This document shows positions 8,748-15,999 of a stretch of DNA of 64,000 bases, one piece after another. This DNA is from an uncultured Pseudoflavonifractor sp. (GTDB lineage: Bacteria > Bacillota > Clostridia > Oscillospirales > Oscillospiraceae), in the NCBI RefSeq assembly GCF_944387805.1, contig NZ_CALXGI010000003.1:1-64000 (forward strand), given 5' to 3'. A model generated the notes under the pieces. The model was given only the letters and a program-made list of their open reading frames with translations. It made no database searches and was not told where the DNA came from. Position 1 is the first letter of the stretch. Each line of letters opens with the position of its first letter. A program made the translations under genes and the position numbers.

Positions 8748-10190
8748 TCAGAAGCTGAAGCCATAGATAAAGGACTGGGCGTCATACCCGGCGCCGTAGC
8801 TGCCCAGCACCACGCAGGAGAAGAGCAGGAACCACAGCACCAGCCACCGCACCAGCCGGGGGGCGGAGAGGTAGTCGGCGGTGATGTCATGGTTCACCGA
8901 CCGCAGGTCCACGGCCAGCAGCACCACAAGGCCGAAGAGGGCCGCCAGCAGCTCCCAGCGGTCCAGACCCATGCTGGTAAAGACCCACAGAGGACCGTGG
9001 AGCATGCCGGAGAGCATATCCAGTCCGGTGGATACCGACCCGGCCTTGAAGAACACGAAGGCCGCCGTGGCCAGCAGGAAGGTGCAGAAAATCTGCCACA
9101 GCCGCAGGGGCCAGCCGTCCTCCTTCAGACGGAGGACGCTGTGGAGGCGTCCCCGAAGGGGGGCGGTGACGCCTCCAATGACCTGGTACAGGCCGTTGAG
9201 CAATCCCCATACCACAAAGGTCATGGCCGCGCCGTGCCAAAGTCCGCTGACGGCAAAGACGATGAGCACGTTCAGGTACTTCCGCACCGTGCCCTTCCGG
9301 GAGCCGCCCAGAGGGATGTAGAGGTAATCCCGGAACCAGAAGGACAGGGACATGTGCCACCGCCGCCAGAATTCCGCGATGGAACGGGAAAAGAAGGGGA
9401 TGCGGAAGTTCTCCATCAGGGTGAAGCCCATGGCCCGGGCGGTGCCAAGGGCCATGTCGGAGTAGGAGGAGAAGTCGCAGTAGAGCTGAAGGGAGAAGGC
9501 CACGGCGGCCCCCGCCAGCTGAAGGGCGCCGAAATCCTGGGGGGCGGAAAAGACGGTGTTCACCAGCACAGCCAGCCGGTCGGCCAGCACCAGCTTCTTG
9601 AACGCGCCCCACAGAAACCGGAACAGCCCGGCCCGGAACTCGTCCCAGTCAAACCGGTGCTCCACCTTGAACTGGGGCAGCAGCTGGTCCGCCCGGTCAA
9701 TGGGGCCGGAGACGATGTGGGGGAAGAAGGAGAGAAACAGGGCGTAGAGCAGCAGATTGCGCTCTGCCGGCACCTTGTCCCGGTACACGTCGATGACATA
9801 CCCCATGGCCTGAAACAGGTAGAAGGAGATGCCCACGGGCAGCAGAATGTCCAGCACCGGCGTGGAGAAGGAGAAGCCCAGAAGGTTCAATCCCCTGCCA
9901 ACCAGGGACAGGGCAAAGTTCAGGTATTTGAACACAAAGAGCAGCAGGCCCAGTATCACCAGGCAGGACGCCAGCGCTCCCTTGCGTCTGCTTCGCTCCA
10001 GCAGCCGCCCGGTCAGGTAGGAGGCCGCAATGGTGAAGAGCAGAAAGGTGAGGTAGATGGGCTTGGCGCACAGGTAGAAGAACCAGCTGGCCAGCAGCAA
10101 CCAAGGGTTGCGGGCCCGCTGGGGCAGCAGGAAAAAGACCAGCGCCGTCACGGGGAAGAAGCAGAAGAACTGCGGCGTGAGGAAGGTCAC
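8748..10190 (-). CDS. MBOAT family O-acyltransferase (AlgI-like)
   Basis: A 480-residue multi-pass membrane enzyme that moves an acyl group, usually acetyl, across the membrane to a surface polymer. Family marks are FWRRWHMSLSFWFRDYLYIP, LGGSRKG and the catalytic His in SGLWHG, plus DRADQLLPQF in the middle. About ten hydrophobic segments are visible. The start is GTG at 10190 with AAGGCGG upstream. It works with the SGNH protein that follows immediately. AlgI, PatA and DltB share this architecture; no DltA/DltC carrier genes are here, so D-alanylation is unlikely. Confidence 0.9.
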   Translation of the reverse strand: MTFLTPQFFCFFPVTALVFFLLPQRARNPWLLLASWFFYLCAKPIYLTFLLFTIAASYLTGRLLERSRRKGALASCLVILGLLLFVFKYLNFALSLVGRGLNLLGFSFSTPVLDILLPVGISFYLFQAMGYVIDVYRDKVPAERNLLLYALFLSFFPHIVSGPIDRADQLLPQFKVEHRFDWDEFRAGLFRFLWGAFKKLVLADRLAVLVNTVFSAPQDFGALQLAGAAVAFSLQLYCDFSSYSDMALGTARAMGFTLMENFRIPFFSRSIAEFWRRWHMSLSFWFRDYLYIPLGGSRKGTVRKYLNVLIVFAVSGLWHGAAMTFVVWGLLNGLYQVIGGVTAPLRGRLHSVLRLKEDGWPLRLWQIFCTFLLATAAFVFFKAGSVSTGLDMLSGMLHGPLWVFTSMGLDRWELLAALFGLVVLLAVDLRSVNHDITADYLSAPRLVRWLVLWFLLFSCVVLGSYGAGYDAQSFIYGFSF

Positions 10191-10225
10191 GGAGTCACCG
10201 CCTTTTCAGAAAGCATATGAGAGCA

Positions 10226-10264
10226 AATGGCTGCCGGTGCGTCAATAGCATGCCGGCAGCCATT
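10226..10264. other. 12-bp inverted repeat between acyltransferase genes
   Basis: AATGGCTGCCGG pairs with CCGGCAGCCATT across a 15-base loop. On the plus strand it is followed by ATTTTA. On the minus strand, the direction of the flanking genes, the T-run is weak. It may be an mRNA processing or partial termination point inside the operon. Confidence 0.5.
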
Positions 10265-10289
10265 ATTTTAGCCGATACGGCGGGGAAAG

Positions 10290-11363
10290 TCAATTTACCG
10301 GCGCGCCTCTGCCTGCCCTGAGGCGGCCGATGACACGCCCGCCGGCCCGGAAGAGCAGGCTGCGCACATAGTCCGCGCCGATGCCCACGGCGAAGATGGC
10401 CAGGCCGACGGTCAGAGCGCCTGCCAGGCACAGGGGCGTGGAGAACTGGGCCAGAAAGGCTGCCCGGCCCGAGAGCAGGTGGGACCACACCAGCGGATGG
10501 GCGTGGAGCAGGTACACGCCGAAGGACAAGGGAGCGCAGAAAGACATAACCCGGGCCGCCGGAGCGGGCAGAGAGGGCAGGCGGAACAGGGCCAGAAACA
10601 GGCACAGTGCGGCCAGAAGAACGAGGGGGGAGGTATAGGACAGGAGGGTTCCCCACTTGAAGAAGGCGCCGGGCTGGGACACGCCGAAGGTCTTGCCCGC
10701 CAGGGCCAGCAGGGAGAAGCCGGCGTACCCGGCCAGCAGCAGCCAGGGCCGGGGCAGCCGGGCAGGGGGATGGAGCCGCAGACAGCCGCCCAGCAGGTAG
10801 AGCACCGCCAGCCAGGCTACGCTGTACCCGCCGCGGGTGGAGAAAATCTCCTCCGGGGAGATGAAATCGGCCAGGGAAAAGACGGCGATCAGCGCCAGAA
10901 CCAGCCGTTTGGCGGCGGCGGGGGACAGGGCGGCGAGGGCGCTGTCCAGGAAGGGCATCAGCAGGAAGAGGGCGAAGTAGGCGCTGAAATACCAGTAGGT
11001 GCCGTTGAGCACCGGGAAGAGGGGCGCGATCATGTCCCGCACCCGGAGGGAGCCGGGGTCCAGAAGGCCGAACAGCACCGTGAGCGCGGCGGAGTAGAAG
11101 GCGGCCTGGAGCCAGAGGGAGCCCAGCCGGGAGAGAGGGTGCTTCCGCCCCACGCCCAGGTAGCCGCTGAGCAGGCCGTAGCAGTTCACCGCGCAGGAGC
11201 ACAGGGCCTCCAGCCCCCAGAGGGCCCACCAGCGAAGGGAGCCGGCGGGCAGGGCGGCGAGCAGGCCGCCTGCACCGCAGACGTGGAGCAGGACCACCAT
11301 CAGCATGGAGCCGTTGCGCAGAACGTCCAGGCCGGAGAGCCGGGGGTATGCAGATTGAGACAA
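10290..11363 (-). CDS. acyltransferase-3 family membrane protein
   Basis: A 357-residue integral membrane acyltransferase (OafA/WecH-like) predicted to O-acetylate a sugar or surface glycan. It begins with the family pattern RLSGLDVLRNGSMLMVVLLHV, including the catalytic-type His, and has about ten hydrophobic segments. The start is TTG at 11363 behind AAGGGAGG with eight bases of spacing. It heads the minus-strand run with MBOAT and SGNH genes 100 bases later, so all three probably decorate the same or related surface polymers. Confidence 0.82.
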   Translation of the reverse strand: MSQSAYPRLSGLDVLRNGSMLMVVLLHVCGAGGLLAALPAGSLRWWALWGLEALCSCAVNCYGLLSGYLGVGRKHPLSRLGSLWLQAAFYSAALTVLFGLLDPGSLRVRDMIAPLFPVLNGTYWYFSAYFALFLLMPFLDSALAALSPAAAKRLVLALIAVFSLADFISPEEIFSTRGGYSVAWLAVLYLLGGCLRLHPPARLPRPWLLLAGYAGFSLLALAGKTFGVSQPGAFFKWGTLLSYTSPLVLLAALCLFLALFRLPSLPAPAARVMSFCAPLSFGVYLLHAHPLVWSHLLSGRAAFLAQFSTPLCLAGALTVGLAIFAVGIGADYVRSLLFRAGGRVIGRLRAGRGAPVN

Positions 11364-11567
11364 GGATATCGCCTCCCTTGGATATGTCTGACAGATTCTC
11401 TGAGAGCTGTTGTATTCAGCATAAGGAGGGCGGGGAAGAATGTCAAGTCCCAGCTCCTTTTGGGCGTCCGAACACCAAAGATTTATCTTATTTTAATAAA
11501 ATCTCCATGGAAGAAATAAGGATGCTCTGATATGCTTTGACTGCACAATGGCAAAGGAGGACATTCC

Positions 11568-12107
11568 ATGGAACTGCTGCTCAATATCCTGTTTGTGATT
11601 CTCTCCCTGCTGGCCGCGGCGGCGGTGGGCATAATGATTTTCTTTAAGCTGACCATCAGCCTTCGGGACAGCCGCCGCCAATGGGCGGAAAAACAGCTGG
11701 GACAGGGAAACCGAAAGGCCCTGCTCCTGTATCAGCCCTCCAATGCCAAGCGCAATGTGCCCCAGGCGGAGGCCCTGGCCGCCCGGCTGGCAGAGATGGG
11801 CTATGCCGTAACGGTAAACTGCCCTTCCGAGGATTTGCCCTATTCCCCGGGAGACTACGACCTGCTGGTGTTCGGCAGCCCGGTCTACCTGGGGGAGGTT
11901 GCCCGGCCTCTGCGGCGGTATCTGGAGACCCACCCCTTTACCGGAAAGCAGGTGCTGCTGTATGTAGACGGGCTGGATCTGGAGCACGCCCCGGAACTGG
12001 AGACGCTGAAAGGGCTGGTACCCGCCGGCAATGAGCTCCATGCCATAAAGGTACCCCCCCGGGATCAGGAGAAGCTGCTGGCCTTTGCTTCGGAGCATGG
12101 GGGCTGA
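11568..12107 (+). CDS. membrane-tethered flavodoxin-like protein
   Basis: A 179-residue protein with one N-terminal membrane segment (about residues 4-28) and a cytosolic flavodoxin-like domain. The order ALLLYQPSNAKRNVP, DYDLLVFGSPVYLGEVARPL and VLLYVDGLD matches the FMN-binding loops of flavodoxins, though the first loop lacks the usual SxTGNT. It may carry electrons at the membrane or have lost FMN binding. The ATG has AAAGGAGG upstream. It stands between divergent acyltransferase genes and the SSB-like gene, with no clear functional link. Confidence 0.65.
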   Translation: MELLLNILFVILSLLAAAAVGIMIFFKLTISLRDSRRQWAEKQLGQGNRKALLLYQPSNAKRNVPQAEALAARLAEMGYAVTVNCPSEDLPYSPGDYDLLVFGSPVYLGEVARPLRRYLETHPFTGKQVLLYVDGLDLEHAPELETLKGLVPAGNELHAIKVPPRDQEKLLAFASEHGG

Positions 12108-12184
12108 AGGCGTGGTCATAGTGGGGGACAAACCTGCATATATATCTCACATCCTGAGAAAATGACACGGGAGTGTGGATTGGT

Positions 12185-12817
12185 ATGCAGACAGACTGGA
12201 ACGAAAACCATGCCCTTCTGCGGGGTGAGGCGGCGGCGGCGCCTGTGGTCTCCCATGAAAACCGGGGGGTTACTTACTGGACCTTTCCCCTGCGGGTGGA
12301 GCGGCTGTCCGGAGCGGAGGACCAGCTCAATGTGGTGCTCTCCGCCGGACAGCTGGAGCGCTGCCCGGTAGCGCCGGGCGCGGAGGTGGAGATTGAGGGG
12401 GAGGTTCGATCCTTCAACAACAAGAGCGGCCGGGGCAGCCGGCTGGTCATCACGCTCTTTGCCCGCAGCGTGCGCCCGGCGGAGGGAGAACACGCCAACG
12501 ACCTGTTCCTGGCCGGAGTGCTGTGCAAGCCTCCGGTGCTCCGCCGCACCCCATTGGGCCGGGATATCTGCGACCTGATGCTGGCGGTAAACCGCCGGTA
12601 CGGCCGGGCGGACTATCTGCCCTGTATTGTGTGGGGGTCCCTGGCTCAGCGCTGCGCCTCCCTCGGCGTGGGGGACGGCGTGCGGCTGGAGGGCCGGCTC
12701 CAGAGCCGGCAGTACATCAAGGTGGAAAACGGACAGAACCTGACCCGCACCGCCTTTGAGGTGTCGGTGATGAAGCTGGAGCCGGTAGGGGCGGACATTA
12801 TGCCGGAGCAGGCCTGA
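12185..12817 (+). CDS. single-stranded DNA-binding-like protein with two OB folds
   Basis: A 210-residue protein with two OB-fold halves. Residues ~10-95 hold an RGVTYWTFPLRVERL strand pattern, and residues ~100-200 hold LAGVLCKPPVLRRTPLG, DLMLAVNRRYG and YLPCIVWGSLAQ, the latter closely SSB-like. Clostridial genomes often carry such a divergent SSB besides the canonical one; its role is unproven. It lacks the acidic C-terminal DDDIPF tip of replication SSB. ATG 12185 follows GGGAG; GTG 12173 is an alternative in-frame start. Confidence 0.72.
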   Translation: MQTDWNENHALLRGEAAAAPVVSHENRGVTYWTFPLRVERLSGAEDQLNVVLSAGQLERCPVAPGAEVEIEGEVRSFNNKSGRGSRLVITLFARSVRPAEGEHANDLFLAGVLCKPPVLRRTPLGRDICDLMLAVNRRYGRADYLPCIVWGSLAQRCASLGVGDGVRLEGRLQSRQYIKVENGQNLTRTAFEVSVMKLEPVGADIMPEQA

Positions 12818-13100
12818 CGGAGACGGACGGAACCCCGGCCGCCATGGCGCCCGGCCACCGCGAAGGCTGCAAAGGGCTGCCCGAGCCGCAGGCACTCCGC
12901 CGCCCCGGACTAGGCCGGGAAAAGCGCCGTGCGGGTGTCTTTTCCGTAATTGCAGCAGTGCACATGGAAACGGGAACTTTTATGACATTTTGACTGCAAA
13001 AATTTGGCGCGGACGGCGGCGAATATAAAAATCGCACGGGGCAAAGCTATGTTCGGATTCTCAATCCAACAAAATTAAAACACAAGGAGATGCACAAGCT

Positions 13101-13295
13101 ATGACCAGTTCCAATAAGGCTGTTGTCCCCAGCGCCCGCGAGGCTCTCAACAAGTTCAAGATGGAAGCCGCCTCCGAGGTGGGCGTCAACCTGAAGCAGG
13201 GCTATAACGGCGACCTGACCTCCCGTGAGGCCGGCTCCGTGGGCGGCCAGATGGTCAAGAAGATGATTCAGGCCTACGAGAACGGCATGCAGTAA
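13101..13295 (+). CDS. alpha/beta-type small acid-soluble spore protein
   Basis: A 64-residue DNA-binding spore protein that coats and protects DNA in the forespore. The family core is clear: EALNKFKMEAASEVGVN, the protease (GPR) cleavage region around the Glu-Val of that stretch, GYNGDLTSREAGSVGGQM and VKKMI. The ATG is preceded by AAGGAG and a strong hairpin follows. Expression by sigma-G in the forespore is expected from the family, but I could not assign a convincing sigma-G promoter in the AT-richer 13030-13080 stretch. It shows the organism forms spores. Confidence 0.95.
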   Translation: MTSSNKAVVPSAREALNKFKMEAASEVGVNLKQGYNGDLTSREAGSVGGQMVKKMIQAYENGMQ

Positions 13296-13336
13296 CTCCA
13301 CTCTCTTTGGAGCGGAAGCGCTTGCGAGAGGCTCTG

Positions 13337-13383
13337 AAACAGGCGGGGCGCGCGGTGTATACCGTGCGCCCCGCCTGTTTTTC
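13337..13383 (+). terminator. intrinsic terminator of the spore protein gene
   Basis: AAACAGGCGGGGCGC pairs with GCGCCCCGCCTGTTT across about 13 bases and is followed by TTC. The stem is strong and lies 42 bases after the stop. Confidence 0.9.
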
Positions 13384-13636
13384 GGGTTTGCTGCACTGGT
13401 GCGGAGGCCAGGCTCGGGTTCTCGTCATCATATCGGGATTTCGGCCGAAGAGGGAGGAAAAGGACATTGATATCTTGCGTAAAAAAGTGGAAAACACGCC
13501 TTGCTTTGACGAAAGTGACAAAGAAAGTTGACGGAATATAGGCTTTAGTATATTATAATATCTAATATGAACGGATTCTGAGGCGGCTTTGCTATGAGGC
13601 GGCCTCTCCGACACAAGGCATATTGGGGGGCTCCCT
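13384..13636 (+). other. regulatory spacer before the two-component genes
   Basis: No convincing gene is seen in these 253 bases. The last 130 bases are AT-rich and hold a promoter with GAAAGT repeated 12 bases apart at 13511 and 13523, just upstream of and touching the -35 box. Confidence 0.4.
13528..13556 (+). promoter_or_regulatory. putative promoter of the LytTR/GHKL operon
   Basis: TTGACG (13528-13533) and TATTAT (13551-13556) lie 17 bases apart. A TATAAT is also possible at 13554 with a longer spacer. The -35 box abuts the GAAAGT repeats, which could be a LytTR target. Confidence 0.55.
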
Positions 13637-14398
13637 GTGGTAAGAATTGGGATTGTGGATGATGAAAAGGAGTCCAGAGAACAGCTGCTGTCTGAGATTA
13701 GACGGTTTGAAGCGGAATACCGGATGGAGTTCGCGGTGCAGGAGTATGACAGCGCCCGCGCCTATCTGTCCGACCCGCACAGCGGCTGCGACATTCTATA
13801 TCTGGATATCGATATGCCTGAAATGACAGGGATGGAGCTGGCAGAGCGCATCCGGGAGACCGACGGGGAGATCATTCTGATTTTCTGCACCAACCTGCAG
13901 CAGTTTGCGCTGAATGGGTACAGTGTCTCCGCGCTGGGCTTTCTGGTAAAGCCGGTGCAATGGTACTCCCACCGGCTGTACCTGGAGCGGGCGCTGAAGG
14001 TGCTCGAGAAACGGGCCCAGCGGGCCAATACGCCGGAGAAGCGGCGAATCGTAATCAGAGATGGAGCGGTCTCGAAGGTGGTGGACGCAGCATCCATCCG
14101 GTATGTGGAGGTCCAGCAGCACTATCTTTTTTACCACATACAGGAGGAGCAGGATGGGCGGGATACTGTGGTCAAGACCCGTGGAACCATGCAGGAAGCT
14201 ACCGATTTGCTGGTTCCCCGGGGATTTGTACGGTGCAGCTCCAGCTTTCTGGTGAATTTGGAGCATATCACGGCGGTAAGCCGCATGAATGTCTACCTGG
14301 GAGAGGAAGCCCTGCCCCTGGGGAGGACGTATAAAGATGCATTTACCAGGGATTTTTCCCGATTTTTGGCCCAAAAGGGGTGGGGTGATCCGTGCTGA
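13637..14398 (+). CDS. LytTR family response regulator
   Basis: A 253-residue response regulator of the AgrA/LytR type. The receiver domain (1-120) has the acidic pair DDE near the start, the phospho-acceptor D57 in LYLDIDMPEM and the conserved Lys in FLVKPV. The LytTR DNA-binding domain (about 140-240) includes IRYVEVQQHYLFYH and GFVRCSSSFLVNLEHI. The GTG start at 13637 lies behind GGGGGG. Its stop overlaps the start of the partner kinase by seven bases, so the two are translationally coupled. No autoinducing-peptide genes (agrB/agrD) are adjacent. Confidence 0.92.
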   Translation: MVRIGIVDDEKESREQLLSEIRRFEAEYRMEFAVQEYDSARAYLSDPHSGCDILYLDIDMPEMTGMELAERIRETDGEIILIFCTNLQQFALNGYSVSALGFLVKPVQWYSHRLYLERALKVLEKRAQRANTPEKRRIVIRDGAVSKVVDAASIRYVEVQQHYLFYHIQEEQDGRDTVVKTRGTMQEATDLLVPRGFVRCSSSFLVNLEHITAVSRMNVYLGEEALPLGRTYKDAFTRDFSRFLAQKGWGDPC

Positions 14399-15714
14399 TT
14401 CTGAATTTCATCTTACGCTGGCAGATTGAAGTGGGCATGCTGGGGGCAGCCTGCCTGTTTGTGCCCTGGAACCGGCGCAGGCCCTGTTTTCTTCTCCGCA
14501 TTGCGCTGGGCGTGGTCCTTATGTTCGCAATTTCCTGCCTGGAGTCTGCCGTTACGGATGGGACATGGACGAGCACGCTGCCCGCCTATGTCATATCCCT
14601 GCTGCTGGATACGGCTCTTCTGGTCCTTCTAATCTGGCAGAGCTTTGAGTGCAGCCCCATCCACGCCGTGTTCTCCGCCACCTGCGCCTATGCGGTGCAG
14701 CACATCGCCAGCAAGCTGGCCTATATGGGGGCGATGCCGCTGATCTGCCGGGGCATGCTGAAGTCGTGGCACATCCTCCTTTTCCTGCTGCTGGCCAACG
14801 CTCTGGTGTGCGTGCCCATCTTCCTGGGGTTTACCCGCCGTTTTTTCAAAGAGGGGCAGCTCATGTTTGACCGGCGCAAGACGGTGATCTACTCCGGGCT
14901 GTTTCTCTTTGTGGCAGTCTATCTCAGCTCTCTGCTGGAGAATAACCTGGACGCGGCCGCCCCTACCTATCTCACCAGTTACCTGGCGCTCAATGCCTTC
15001 TGCGTCCTCTTTGGCGTGGCTGTACTGTCCATGGAGTTTTCAAATTGCAGCATAAAGCGGCTGGAGAGCGAGAATATGATACTGGAACAGATGCTGGAGA
15101 ACGACAGGCAGCAGTATGAGCTGGCCAAGCAGGAGATGGAGAAGATCAACATCCGCTATCACGACCTCAAGCAGCAGTATTCCCGGGCCCCGGACGAGGA
15201 GCGGGCCAGGCTGGAGCAGGAGATGGAGGCCATCCGGCTGCGCTATTATACGGGGAACAAGGCCCTGGACATTGTCCTCACCCAGAAATCCGGCCTGTGT
15301 GAGCAGGCGGGCATTCAGCTGGTGTGCTCGGTAGACGGCAGCTGCCTGTCCGGCATGACCCACTATCACATCTACTCCATGCTGGGCAACGCCATTGACA
15401 ACGCCATGGAGTGCCTGGCCAAGGTAGAGGACCGGGAGAAGAAGGTAATCAACCTCTCCATCTGCCGCCGGGCGGACATGGCGGTTATCTGCGTAGAGAA
15501 CTACACGCCCGCTCCTCCGGTGGTGCGGGACGGCGCGCTGGTCACCACCAAACAGGATGCGGGCTCTCACGGCTATGGCACAAAGAGCATTAAAAATATT
15601 GCGGAGCTGTATGGCGGGACTGCCGATTACTTCGTGGAGGATGAAGTTTTTTGCTTACTTATTACAATCCCGTGCGCGGGAACGGCCGCCCGATCTGACC
15701 GTGCAGCAGGCTAA
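14392..15714 (+). CDS. GHKL sensor histidine kinase, AgrC-like
   Basis: A 440-residue membrane kinase. The N-terminal half has about six hydrophobic segments (to about residue 215) for signal sensing. The cytosolic part has a coiled-coil dimerisation stretch, H257 in RYHDLKQQ as likely phospho-site, the N-box in MLGNAIDNAMEC and a G-box in SHGYGTKSIKNIAE. It pairs with the overlapping LytTR regulator. The signal is unknown: agr peptide genes are absent, and the nearest downstream target candidate is the GH3 glycosidase operon. GTG start, ribosome site AAGGGG. Confidence 0.9.
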   Translation: MLILNFILRWQIEVGMLGAACLFVPWNRRRPCFLLRIALGVVLMFAISCLESAVTDGTWTSTLPAYVISLLLDTALLVLLIWQSFECSPIHAVFSATCAYAVQHIASKLAYMGAMPLICRGMLKSWHILLFLLLANALVCVPIFLGFTRRFFKEGQLMFDRRKTVIYSGLFLFVAVYLSSLLENNLDAAAPTYLTSYLALNAFCVLFGVAVLSMEFSNCSIKRLESENMILEQMLENDRQQYELAKQEMEKINIRYHDLKQQYSRAPDEERARLEQEMEAIRLRYYTGNKALDIVLTQKSGLCEQAGIQLVCSVDGSCLSGMTHYHIYSMLGNAIDNAMECLAKVEDREKKVINLSICRRADMAVICVENYTPAPPVVRDGALVTTKQDAGSHGYGTKSIKNIAELYGGTADYFVEDEVFCLLITIPCAGTAARSDRAAG

Positions 15715-15732
15715 ATTCTCATTTTAAGATGG

Positions 15733-15767
15733 ATATCCCCTCATGAAAATGGGGGGATATTTTTTTT
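15733..15767 (+). terminator. intrinsic terminator after the kinase gene
   Basis: ATATCCCC pairs with GGGGATAT across 12 bases and is followed by eight T residues. Confidence 0.92.
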
Positions 15768-15912
15768 AGCGTGGTAGATTGCGACGCATTTTTTGACAAT
15801 GGTGCCAGAGCAATTGACGCTCCCGAAATATCTCAATATCATGAGCTTATCAAGGCAAAGAGAGGAAGCGTTTCCGACCCGGCCGCGCCCCGCAAGAGGC
15901 ACGGCCGCCCTG

Positions 15913-15968
15913 GACCGGAACCCTCCGAAAACGGGCGGTGCACAGCCCGCTTTCAGAGGGGTTCGGTC
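15913..15968. repeat. long imperfect palindrome in the GH3 leader
   Basis: About 24 bases on each side pair with four mismatches or G-U pairs around a short TGCAC-type loop. The element ends 17 bases before the ribosome site of the GH3 gene. No T-run follows, so it is not a standard terminator. It may control translation, or be a dispersed palindromic repeat. Confidence 0.6.
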
Positions 15969-15999
15969 GTGTTCCAAACGTGTTAAGGAGGTCAAATTG

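Noticed and set aside
7653-10220. 855-codon plus-strand open frame over the SGNH/MBOAT genes
   Set aside because: Antisense shadow of two recognisable protein families, rich in Gln/Gly/His and without domains.
13020-13085. Sigma-G promoter for the spore protein gene
   Set aside because: GAATA occurs but no suitable -10 at the right spacing; not reported as a feature.
13307-13531. 74-codon open frame after the spore protein gene
   Set aside because: It runs through the terminator hairpin and into the promoter region and resembles no known protein; no ribosome site.
13637-15714. Complete agr quorum-sensing system
   Set aside because: Kinase and regulator look AgrC/AgrA-like, but no AgrB protease or AgrD peptide is encoded nearby.
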